A stretch of 64,000 bases of DNA. Origin: Cryptomeria japonica. Taxonomy: Eukaryota; Streptophyta; Pinopsida; Cupressales; Cupressaceae. The position numbers and the translations under genes were made by a program. Below the pieces are notes generated by a model, which saw only the letters and a list, made by a program, of their open reading frames with translations, had not been told where the DNA came from and ran no database searches. The first letter of the stretch is position 1, and each line of letters starts with the position of its first letter. Of this stretch, positions 41,995 to 52,503 are shown piece by piece. The DNA lies in the NCBI RefSeq assembly GCF_030272615.1, contig NC_081412.1:691552083-691616082 (forward strand), given 5' to 3'.

Positions 41995-42402
41995 TATGAA
42001 CTTTACTTGCTTGTGCCACTACTCTCAGGAATATTTCCTCTCTTCCATCTTTTGGTCCTTCAGCCTCTTCCACTTCAAGCTATTCACTGACTTCATGATA
42101 TTCATCCTTAGATTTAGGGTTTCTCTACAAACCAACCAATGCATTTTGGATTTCGTTCCTCACTTCATTCTTGAAGTCTTCCATCATCTTCTCTACCGTC
42201 CAAGGGTTTGTCCTTCTAGGAAACATCTCCTCTTGCGCTCTGCTGAACTGCCTTAACTCGGCGATCTAACTATTGGTTTCAATTGCATCCCCTCGGTGAT
42301 CTATTGAACACACCCACAACCTACCTCCAATTGGTGATCTGTCCACCCAAAGGAATGCCTCAAGTTTTGCAAACAAATCTTCCAGTAATCGGTTCATAAC
42401 TA

Positions 42403-42416
42403 GTTCTGATACCACT
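42403..42416 (-). promoter_or_regulatory. Primer-binding site of element F
   Basis: The minus strand reads AAGTGGTATCAGAA directly after the LTR, again the initiator-methionine tRNA type. Confidence 0.75.
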
Positions 42417-43240
42417 TGATGTAGCCATAACCAGTGAAACCCTCAAAAGAGAATTGAATGGCTTATGCAGCAAGAGTAACACAACAAGAGTAACAAGAAA
42501 AAATAACAAAATTATAGAAACAGATCATATTATTGCCTTACAACTTCTGACAACCATCCGGTTGTCATCATATAATCATCTTAGGTCATCTAGTAGTTAA
42601 CCGGTTACATGCAGGCTTCAAGATAGTTACAATCCAACTAGGACTTTGAGAATCAACCGGATCACTAAATGTGAATCTCAAACCTTATTCTCAATTCTAC
42701 TTCTTTTTCCCCTACAAATGATTACATAATGCCATATAAATACCCTCCAGAACATATCCGGGTCAGCCTCATAAGATCACATTTACCAATGTTGGAAAAT
42801 GAAACATGTAACTAGGTCGGCCCTAAGAATTAAAGAAATCCTTCTAGAAAATAACACCCAAGAAGTGCGGTTCAATAGGAAGGTCGGCCACATGCCAAAG
42901 AACATCGGACAAGACCCAAAATAGATCCACATGCTAAGAATCGCTCTGGTAATGAAGGAAAGCCAATCGATAAGCACAAGAACTATCCCAGAACCCAGAA
43001 ACAGTCAATCGAGACTGATAATTGACTGGAAAATAATTCAAATGGACTGAAAATTTGGAATTAAGCACATGAACCAGCTTGGAAACCGAAAATAGGATCT
43101 GCAAAGATAAGTAAGCAACTACCAGTACCAACCGGTAAGAACATAGAAAATTGCACACTAAACTAAACAAGAAGTAAACTGAAAGGAAATATTTTTGGTT
43201 GATGCAAGATTGCTCAAAGATCGGGGATGATCCAGCATCA
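42417..43240 (-). repeat. 5' LTR of element F
   Basis: 824 bases, TGATGTAGCC to AGCATCA, followed by the target duplication GGAAC. Confidence 0.9.
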
Positions 43241-43496
43241 GGAACAAACCAAAGAACATTTCACAAATCCTTTTTGGATCACCTTAAAAATAGTAGCAAT
43301 AGATACAAGATGATAAAACAAACACTTTGCAACATATATAATCAACATGACATGACATAATTCCTTAGGATCATGTTGGGACTCAAATGCATAAACACAT
43401 AGATGTAATTATACTCTTGAGATCAATAAAGATAACCTAAAGTCAATGATAAAACTAATCAATACCTTTGACATCAATGACAACCTTTTTCAAACA

Positions 43497-43938
43497 ATCT
43501 CATCTTTTATTATTGATGGAAAACCAACAAAAGAAATGTTCCCCCTAAGAATAACACTCCTTGAATGAGTTCTATCATGCAAGTATTTTGGATTTCACTC
43601 TCCCCCTTTGATATCAATGGAAAAGTGATACTTTAGTTCTTCCTCTAAGGCATTCTCTTCCCCTATTTGAAATATGCCATGCACCAATTCAAATATTTCT
43701 TCAAAGCAAGACCATCAAACCTTCTTGTGGATCAAAGTCACCACTCCCCCTCGACATTTATTTCCTCTACAATGTCAAATATGAGAGACCTCTTTCTCTC
43801 ATCGTCTACCTAAATAAATAAAAGGTATTTCCATATTCTTCCTTTTTTATATCAAGGCCAAATTTTATCTCTCTTACCAAACAAGCATTCTATTTACTTG
43901 GTCACAATAAAGTCATCTTCTTTTGTACTACAAAAATC
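43497..43938 (-). other. Internal 3' tail of relic element K
   Basis: Next to the K LTR the minus strand reads CCATCAATAATAAAAGATGA, a decayed version of the purine-tract module. Further right are TCTCCCCCTTTGATATCAAT (43600 on) and other CCCCC runs, the repeated upstream purine tracts. No coding sequence remains before element E begins. Confidence 0.5.
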
Positions 43939-44778
43939 TATTGGACATTGTTGTTGCTAGGATATGATGTTGTCATCGATGCCAACATATTCATGTGATT
44001 TATTGATCCGGTGAATGCAAATTGATTTATTGAGATCATGGTTTGGTATATGGAGTATTCCTAGTGTCATTACATCTTTTTGTATTGTTTTCAGTGATTG
44101 AAGAAGCTTAATTGATCATATCATATGATCGGGTTTGTAGTTTGGTTTTCTTGATCAGTCCTTTGCAGAGTTCGATATTTCCTCTACTATATTTTGGTGT
44201 GATCAGATCTTGAGCTAATATTTTGGGAGATTGTTTGGGATGTTCTTGTGTTTTGGTGATCCTTAGGTTATCATTCTTCATGACAGTTGTTGTTGTTTTA
44301 GTATTCTTGAGGTTTAGATGTTGATCAATGAAGTTTTGATAAGTAGTGTTGGTATAGTTGTTACTAATGATTCTAACATTCTTGTTAGTGTTTCCTAATT
44401 ATGTCCTATTTATTTTGATGATCCGCATTGATTATTGTGTGAGTTTTTGGTGATTTTCATGATCTGGTGATGTTCTTTGTGTTATGTGGTATTCTCGGTG
44501 GTGTAGCGTGTTGCGGTTGGTCTTGGCATGATTTTCGATGGTGTTGAATGTTTGGAGATTTGATTTAGGTCCATGTTATGTCACGTATAACCTTATATTG
44601 GTCCAGTGGTTGATCTTTGTATTGTGTAATGTAATTTTGTAATTAGGTGTTGAGGGTTTAGCCAACCTTGTAGTCAAGGTTGATGAATTGTATATATAGA
44701 TGGTATAGTCATGTAATTTTGATATAGATGGAGTGTCTGCATTATCAGAGAGTGGTGTATGTCCGATCAAGAAAATTT
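43939..44778 (+). repeat. 5' LTR of element E, left part
   Basis: It begins TATTGGACATT where the 3' copy has TGTTGGATATT. It matches the G LTR over long stretches (GGTGGTGTAGCGTGTTG near 44490, GATTTAGGTCCATGTTATG near 44562). TATA box TATATATAGA at 44691-44700. It ends at the C insertion with AATTT (44774-44778). Confidence 0.85.
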
Positions 44779-45785
44779 TGTTGGCAATTGACACTCATCC
44801 GATAAGGTAAATTGCATTTAGGGTTGTCATTGATGGAAACTCATCTTTAGCTGTTGATAATTCTTATCGGGATTCATTGTCTTATCATTTTGTATTATTT
44901 GGGCCAACCGGTATACACTATACACAATCAATATATTCACACTTCACTTTATCCTTGATAACCAGTTAGTCTTGGTACTGGTAAAGTGTAAGTTGGAACT
45001 CGGTTAAGTATAGGAATCGGTTAAGATATTTTGGGACCTCGGTAATATCTTTGAAGGAATTTATGGTAGCATGTGAAGGCCGACATCAACATGATCATCG
45101 GATAATGCATATCTCACTTTATGATCTGGTAGCCGACAAGATTATTTTTCTCATTGAGGCCGACATGGTGAATAGTTAAAGGACATTTAAGGGAGATATT
45201 TTTAGTGATGGATTTAGGGTTAATAGGAATGTGATTTTGGATGTGAATCAGTCAGAGATTGATGGTATGTGATTTGATAAATGAGTAAAAAAATTTGTGT
45301 GCAGTTTCACATGCGCAGTTCCAACTGGTAGCAGAATAGGGCACAACAAAGTATAAGTAAACCGGTTCATAGAGGAGGTTGACAGTGCATAAACCAAAAC
45401 TTATCTAGCATGGTCAGATTCACTCTATAAGTTCATTTTTGTTTGTAATAATTATATATTGTTGTGTAAGTTAGTGAGACTTTGGTTTGAATAGTGAGCT
45501 CTAGGCAGTGAGCCTAATTGCATGTGCAAACCCCTCTATGTAATATTTGTATACCTTGATCAAGTATATAGATATTGTGGGTATTAGCCAAACCATGGTT
45601 TTTCTCTCTACAGGATTTTCCACATATAAATATTGGTGTTATGGTTGTGCTTCTTTATCTGTTATTTGGCTTATGTACTTTAATTATATTTACTGTTAAC
45701 CGGTTCATATGCAATAAGTTCAAAAATTCGTTTACCGATAGAACATTGATTCACCCCCCTCTCTCAGTGTTCTTGGATTCCAACA
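44779..45785 (+). repeat. 5' LTR of element C
   Basis: TGTTGGCAATTGACACTC to GATTCCAACA. The U3 arm TTGTCATTGATGGAAAC (44824-44840) is the exact reverse complement of the internal arm GTTTCCATCAATG at 57831 over its right 13 bases. AGTGAGCTCTAGGCAGTGAG lies at 45493. The R/U5 block is near 45595. Confidence 0.88.
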
Positions 45786-45853
45786 ATTGGTATCAGATCT
45801 TAGTTTCTCAGAAGAAGTTTAACCACTTGAGGAAGATCCAAAACTTGTAATCA
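45786..45853 (+). promoter_or_regulatory. Primer-binding site and leader of element C
   Basis: TTGGTATCAGATC (45787-45799), then AGTTTAACCACTTGAGGAAG, and the ORF1 ATG at 45854. Confidence 0.82.
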
Positions 45854-47294
45854 ATGGAAATCAGTCTGCAACACTAGCTTCAACTTGCTCTTGAGGATCT
45901 TGATAATGAACATATGGAAAATAGTAAACTGAAGAATAAACTAATGCAAGCTAGAGAACACATCATTTCATTGCAAGGAAAGATTTCAACTGTTCAAGGA
46001 AAGAGGAAGGAACTCTGTGATTAACTAAATAATCAAAGTAGTGATGAAGAAGATGCCTTGAAATATCAATGCCAAAAACTCACTTAGGAGAACGCTATCT
46101 TGAAGAATTAGATGCAAGCCATAACCATGAGAATGTGCAAGGAAATTGAGGACAGGAAGAATAATGAAGAAAACCTAGCTCAAGAATTAAAGGATGAATA
46201 TGAGGAATGCAATAGACTGACACATGATAATGACATGTTGAAACTTGATTTGATCCAATCTTGAAATAATGAATAGGAACTTGAGAGACAGATCATAATC
46301 ATGAGAGATGATTTAGTCACTACAAATGAGTACAAAGACAATTTCAAATCCAACTCTACAAAACTTGATGAACTGCTAAAGAGTCAGAGAGATGCCAATG
46401 ACAAGAGAGGTCTTGGTTATGAAGAAGGAGAAAGATTCGGTACTACTCAACAAGATCAATCATCCGGTCAAAAGAAGAATCATGCCAACAACCACAACTA
46501 GAAACCATTGGTAAGACAACCTAATGCTCACAAATTCAATGGTACATGCTTTGTTTGCAATAAATATGGTCATATAGCAAGTTAGTGCAAAAATATGAAC
46601 AATTCGAACAATGCATCATTCATCGGTCTTGGAAATGTCAGATGTCATGCATGTTGTAGATGTTAGGGTTTCAAGCAGATCCAAAGCAAATATGAACTAA
46701 CAATTATATGCAGATTTAAATACAAAAGATAAAGAAATAAAATAGGACACAGATAACACAGAGATTTAACGTGGTTCACCCAGAATGGGTTACGTCCACC
46801 ATACACAACCCTCCAATCTTTCTTATTATCTAGCAAAAACAGTACATCAACATTCCAATGCCTTAAGCATCCCAGCCGCTAATAACATGCATTTTTTTGG
46901 GCAACAAACAAAGTCGGCCTTTTTTAGGGTTTTATTACAATGTCAGTTTTCATCAACAAAAAAACATGCTGATCAGTCACCACATTTCAACAGTAGATTT
47001 GGTCATATTGCTAATCAGTGCAGATCAAAAGGAAATCAAGGGTACAACAAATCAATTTAGAAGAACAATATTGTCTGTCATGCATGCAACAAGATTGGAC
47101 ATATTGCTAAGTATTGTAGGAGTAAGAACCCACTGGTAGCTAATGGAAATGTAGATGAGAAGGGAAAGGAAAAGGTTGAAAAAATCAGAAAACAACATGA
47201 CAGAAGAAGGATTAGGAGATCAGATACTCAACTGACAAAAAAACTAGTAGAACCATCAGGTCTTGCACCGGAAGAAGGAACAACTGGTAACTAA
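45854..47294 (+). pseudogene. Element C ORF1: coiled coil and CCHC knuckles, interrupted by solo LTR M
   Basis: The ATG at 45854 starts a Lys/Glu/Asn-rich coiled-coil region (MCKEIEDRKNNEENL is shared with B and D) with many nonsense codons (first near 45875). Knuckles: CFVCNKYGHIAS then a stop then C (46550-46590); CHACCR, split by M at 46661-46992, whose other half FGHIANQC resumes at 46997; and CHACNKIGHIAKYC near 47080-47120. The end is the TAA at 47292-47294, aligned with D. Besides M there are several point stops and at least one frame change. It is the most decayed ORF1 in the window. Confidence 0.75.
46661..46992 (-). mobile_element. Solo LTR M, 332 bp, TSD GTAGA
   Basis: TGTTAGGG...CAACA is flanked by GTAGA at 46656-46660 and 46993-46997. 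It sits within a zinc-knuckle codon run of ORF1. It contains ATTTAACGTGGTTCACCC (46768 on), the conserved block seen on the plus strand of minus-oriented LTRs here, so it is assigned to the minus strand. There is no internal region: a solo LTR left by LTR-LTR recombination, or a very short TRIM-like LTR. Confidence 0.85.
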
Positions 47295-47669
47295 GGCACT
47301 CTACTTTAGGGGTAGAAAAATCATTGAAGATCATTCAAACACATCGGATTAGATCTGTAGTCAGGGAATTCTAATTGTGGATGGATACTCAGGCAAATTT
47401 GAGCATTTACTAGAATGTGTATGCATAATTTGTGATCTAGTCAGTTTCTCCAGTAGCATTTATGATAGTGAAAGATTAGGGTTAATGTCGATAAAAGGGA
47501 AAACGTTAAGTCATTTCCTCACACAATGATCGAGCATTTTGAAGAGCGATTTATAGAGCATTTCAAGATCCCAAAAGCGATTTGTGTGAGCATATACATT
47601 CAAAGAGCATTTCATCATCCTACAAAATCTTGAGGTATTTACCGTTTGTAGAAACCCCAGTTATCTATC
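47295..47669 (+). promoter_or_regulatory. ORF1-ORF2 spacer of element C
   Basis: A 375-base non-coding spacer at the position of the TATA-bearing spacer of A and B. The best TATA-like string is TTTATAG near 47550, weaker than in A/B. GAGCATTT recurs several times (47531-47605). A promoter role is speculative here. Confidence 0.3.
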
Positions 47670-49590
47670 ATGGCTTCTTCATCAAATGTTGATACTCCTT
47701 TGGTGGTGAAAATCAAGAACCTCCCTCATCCTAAATTTAAGAAGCATCCTTTCAAATCTCTTTTGGATGATCATTTGGGAGTGTTCATGAGCATTTTCCA
47801 TGGTGTTCTTCATACCAAAGACTTTAGGGCATACATCCATTGTGACATTGAGGATCTTGGGAGCTACTAGTTGTCCTGCGCATTCACCAAAAATATGATC
47901 ACCAACAATAAATTGAAGCCAGAATTTGCCCATTTCTTGAGGAAGGGTTTTACCCTTCTTATGGACTTTCCAACATTTAACGAAGTTGAATGGGTCCGAT
48001 ATATTCTCAGCCACATTCATGGGGAATTCATTTGGTTGGACCAACCTTACAAAATCACTGAGAAAGTCATCAAAAATATCACATGCCTTCATAAGGTTGG
48101 AGGTCTGGCCAACCCTAGGTCAAAACTCTCCAACACCAAACTCTACAAACTCACCGGCGTCACCTTTGATGGTCAATCGATGAGAGTTGATAAAATAAGA
48201 GATATTGATGTGAAATTTGCAGCAATGATAATTAGATACAAAGACTATCAGTCAAACCGGCTGAACTCTGTCTCCAGTAACAACATCCTTATTGCACATC
48301 AAATGGTGAAGGATGGTGCACACTATGACCTATGCAGTGTGATGCTAAAGGAGTTAATGACTAATCTTCAAAAAATAAAGCAAGATAAGAAAAATACTTT
48401 TCGATATATGGATCTTTTGTCATATGTGTAAAATTTTACTTTTTGAATATGATTCCCGGTTATGGTAAAATATAGTGGGATTTTGATAGATTAGTAGCCA
48501 CTCAGATAGCATAGATATTAGATAGTCAAGGTGATAAACAACAAAAGGCTAATTTATGGGCATTTTTCAAAACCTTCCAAGAAGAGATGAAAAATAGGGC
48601 TAGAATCTCTAAAGCAATTGCAGAAAAATATAAGGATACTATTTGTTTTATGGTAAATAAAGATGAATGCATGATGGAGGCAGTCTAGCCTAGAATAGTC
48701 TGGATCATGTCGATGGGATATGAAGTGGATGAGGCCACACTGGAAGCTTATGGACAACATTTATTGAAAGCTCCAGTTGATGAAAAAGAAGAAAAACTTG
48801 GCACAACTTAGGAAAAGGGTTAAAGGTTCATCAGGAACAAGTTTCACCGGATATAAGAAAGAATATGATCAAGGTTGCAGCTAAAAATTTAATCAGTGAG
48901 GGTCATGATAGGGCTAAAATTGAACAAAAGGTCAAAATTATTGAGACCCAAAGAAAGGAAGAGATGAAGAAGAAAAGAAAGGAGGAAAGAGAAGGAATGT
49001 GGTCCCAGTTTCTATAGAATCATCCAAACATCCGGAAGCACCATTCAGTGAGCCTACCAGTCCCAAGCCAAAAGAATCAATGAAAAGAAAATAAAAAGCG
49101 GCTAGGCAGTATATGATTGTTTCTTCAGAGGAGACTGAATAAGATGAAGAAATCAAGCAATCTCCAAAGAAGAAAGGTGTTTTTGCAAGGGTTGTGAGGG
49201 AGAAGAAGGAAGAATAGAAGAAAGAACCGGCCAAGGAGCCTCCCTGGAAGACACCCAAAATCACCATTATACATAAGTGGAAGCCAAAGATTGATGAGAA
49301 ACCTAATCTGGAAGCAAAAAGGAGAATCAGTAAGAAGAAATTAGATGCTCAAGACATTATTGATGAAATTATTAATGACGGTAATTTGGATAACATTTCC
49401 ACATTCTTTGATGATTTTAAAGATAAAGATAAGAAACAGTTAGAGGAAGCTATTGTTTTCTATCTTGATTCTTTCAGTAGGACATTGCTTGAGTTAGAGA
49501 AAATTCTGCCTAAGGAACTGTATGATAAGTTAGAGCTCAATAAATTATATGCTCAATCTCTGGACTGACAAATAAAAGAGACAAAATTAG

Positions 49591-50124
49591 TTAATCTTTA
49601 TCCATCAATAACCCACCAGAGATAGCAAATTTAATCAATAAGATAGGTTCATCAGAATTCAATCCTAAACACTGGATAAATAACTTGATGTTAGAGAAAT
49701 TTGAGGAAATCCAAAAAAGAGATAATCAATATTTGGGTCAGAATTCTTTTAGATCTAGGATATGAGTTGAGTCCCAGTTTTGTACAGTCACAGAATATTC
49801 AATTACCAGGGGATAAGGAACCGACGAAAACATATGAATAGAATATAAATCCACTGGTTAATCTTTATCCATCAATAACCCACCAGAGATAGAAAATTTA
49901 ATCAATAAGATAGGTTCATCAGAATTCAATCCTAAACACTGGATAAATAACTTGATGTTAGAGAAATTTGAGGAAATCCAAAAAAGAGATAATCGATATT
50001 TGGGTCAAAATTCTTTTAGATCTAGGATATGAGTTGAGTCCCAGTTTTGTACAGTCACAGAATATTCAATTACCAGGGGATAAGGAACCGGCAAAAACAT
50101 ATGAATAGAATATAAATCCACTGG
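49591..50124 (+). repeat. Tandem duplication, 2 x 267 bp, within C ORF2
   Basis: Unit 1 is 49591-49857 and unit 2 is 49858-50124, each starting TTAATCTTTATCCATC. They differ by only a handful of substitutions (for example CGACGAAA against CGGCAAAA). The period is 89 codons, so the duplication does not shift the frame. It is absent from B and D as far as I can see. Confidence 0.92.
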
Positions 50125-50442
50125 TTAGCACTCCATCGGTTACTTCTGAACCAGTTAGTGAGTTCAATTTTGGAACTAAGGATACTCAGAATCCTATGGT
50201 AGAAACTGTATAGGATGTAGAGGCAGATATTATAAAAGATAAGGATAATGAGGATAAAGATACTGATAATAAGGTTTCTCGGGATGCACCAGAACAAAAT
50301 AAGGTACCAAGTGGTGAAGCCACCGATACACAAGAGATAAAGGTTACATAGGTTAAATCATAGGTAGACAAAGGCAAGGAAATAGTGACAAACTTCCCTT
50401 CCAACTTGGCAATTGAAACATCATCATTAGCCAAAGGGAAAG

Positions 50443-51334
50443 TGTTTGCAATTGACACTCTATTGGTTTGTTTCATTATGTTGTCATTGATGGCAACATG
50501 ATTTTTGGGTTCTGGCTTCATATGGTGTATCAGCAGGCACTTCACAGACTCTACACCGATAGGATAGAAGATTTATTTAGTCACTGACAATGCAGGCCAA
50601 CATGGTATGGTAAAGGTCATTGGTATTGAAGGCTGACATATCTTGGATCCAGCATCGACAACTTGTTCTAATGCTTAATCATTTATGTTATATGGCCGAC
50701 ATGTAATTTGATATTTTATATATCCTTGTAAGTCGACATAAGGTATAAATTTGTATAGGGTATATAGGGGAGATTGATTAGATCACTTTTGATATGGACG
50801 GATAAGGTTATGGATGTAATGTAATTCAAAATATATCAGAGAGACTATGTATGTGATGAACTCATTGTAAGGGTTATTTTAGTACTGTAGGGTTTTAACT
50901 AGAATAGACAGAGCTTAAACTGGAACTATATTCTGGCATAGGAGATGCTATATTAAGTAGTTCACACTTTTTCAGATTATTGTATGGATTGTTATGTAGT
51001 TAGTGAGGCTCCTATTGTGATGAGCAGTGTGCTCTAGGCTGTAAGCCTTCCTGCAAGTGCAGGCCCATCATATATTGTAATATCTCTTCATATGGCTAGT
51101 GAATTGATATTGTGGGTCACAAATACCACCGTGGTTTTTCCTCATTGAGGTTTTCCATGTATAAATCTATGTGTTATGATTCTCATTTATGTATTTGGCT
51201 TATTATTTGCATTACTTCTTTCAATTTTGTTTATACCGGTTGGTGTATGAATGTTTTGTTAAGGCTAAAATCCTCTATTCTGGTATAACGTTGATTAACC
51301 TCCCACTCCTCTCAGTGTTATTGGTTTTTGACAA
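50443..51334 (+). repeat. 5' LTR of element D
   Basis: It starts TGTTTGCAATTGACACTC; the end is altered (GGTTTTTGACAA against GGTTTCCAACA in the 3' copy). TATA-like GGGTATATAGGGG near 50758. GAGCAGTGTGCTCTAGGC near 51020 and CCACCGTGGTTTTTCC near 51127. Confidence 0.9.
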
Positions 51335-51387
51335 CTCAGAGGAAGCTTAATAGCTTGAGGAAGATCCTGAAACCAGAATCATTCAAT

Positions 51388-52503
51388 ATGGCTTTGGAGA
51401 AGCAACTTGAGATGTCACTTGAAGATTATGATGTTGAAAGATTGAAGAACTTAAAGCTACAAGATGAGTTGAGTTCTGCTAAAGAATTTATTCTTGTCCT
51501 ACAAGAGAGACTTTCATCTGTTCAAGCTAGGAGGAAGGAACTTTTGCAAAATCAGGATGATGAAGAGAAAAATGCTCTTAAGGAACAATGCCAGAAATTG
51601 AGTAAGGAGAACATGGTTATGAATAATGAAATGCAAACTATGACTATAAAGTTGTGCAAGGATATTGAGGATAGAAAGAAAAAAGAAGAAAATCTTGTTG
51701 TATCCCTGAAGAACAAATTTAAAGAATGTGGTAGGTTGACTCATGAAAATGAGATATTAAAGTCTAACTTGGTACAATCCTAGAGCAATGGGCAAGATCT
51801 TGAGCGACAATTGACAGTACTAAGAGATGACTTAACTACTGCAGGTGAGTACAAAGAAAAATTCAAGATCATCTCAACACAACTTGATGAGTTACTGAAG
51901 AGACAGAGGCAGATTGGAGATTCCAGTGGACTTGGATTTGAGCAAGGATAGAGTTCTAGTACTACTAATAAAGATCAAAACCATAAAGCATCGATAAGGC
52001 AATTCAATGCTTATAAATTCAATGGTACATGTTTTGTTTGCAATAAATTTGGTCACATGGCTAGGCAATGTAGAAATAGAGCAAATCAGAACCCTGATTC
52101 TGCTCTTGGTAAATGTTATAAATGCAATAAAATTAGTGATAAGATAGAAGATTGCAAAATGAATGTAAAATTCTATGCTTGTGGAAAATTTGGACATATG
52201 GCTAATCAGTGCAGGTCAAGCAATTTCACCACTTTTAGCAAGGAAATTCAAAAGAACAATGTTACATTATATGCATGCAATGAAGTTGGACATATTGCTA
52301 AGTTCTATAGAAGCAGAAATCCATGGGTTGGCAATGGAGGATCAAATGATAAAGGCAAAGAGAATTTTAGTGAAATATGACAATATCATACTTAGAGATG
52401 GGTTAGGAAGATTGAAGAGCAATCATTAGATGGGAATGTCCTGGTTACCTATCCAGTAGAAGAAGTTGCTCCTGCACCGGCAGTGAGCTCATCTGTTAAC
52501 TAA
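51388..52503 (+). pseudogene. Element D ORF1: coiled coil with four knuckles, 371 codons, nonsense mutations only
   Basis: The ATG at 51388 and the TAA at 52501-52503 are in one frame with no shift. Four nonsense codons (51781, 51949, 52378, 52393) interrupt it. Residues 1-190 are a Lys/Glu/Leu-rich coiled coil (MALEKQLEM, CKDIEDRKKKEENL). Knuckles: CFVCNKFGHMARQC intact; CYKCNKISDKIEDC without its His; FYACGKFGHMANQC and LYACNEVGHIAKFY with lost Cys. The length matches B ORF1 (379), so the ancestral size was about 370-380 residues. The role is likely RNA binding and assembly, as for B. Confidence 0.82.

Larger units (their letters stand above)
39542..43240 (-). mobile_element. Element F: Gypsy-type gag-protease-only LTR element, TSD GGAAC
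   Basis: 3699 bases, LTRs at 39542-40357 and 42417-43240. GGAAC occurs at 39537-39541 and 43241-43245. On the minus strand the 2.06-kb interior encodes a retrotransposon Gag, a knuckle and a retropepsin-like domain. There is no RT, RNase H or integrase. The size and content fit the published class of terminal-repeat elements carrying only GAG (TR-GAG). The LTR ends TGATG...CATCA differ from the Copia families here. Confidence 0.9.
38492..43496 (-). repeat. Element K: relic minus-strand LTR, split by element F
   Basis: The left part (38492-39541) and right part (43246-43496) were adjacent before F inserted. The left part has the LTR-end signature on the minus strand (ATACAGAGAGAGGGG near 38508) and the R/U5 block AAACCATGGTGAGAA near 38678. 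The right part has ACATCAATGACAACC near 43471, the U3 start arm, and ends CAAACA at 43496. The left boundary is approximate. The combined LTR is about 1.3 kb and old. Three imperfect units of about 45 bases (GCACCAAC...GAGACACCAATC) lie at 38757-38880. Confidence 0.55.

Noticed and set aside
43497-43938. A host gene in the gap between F and E
   Set aside because: The segment shows purine-tract motifs of a minus-strand retroelement tail and no coding run.
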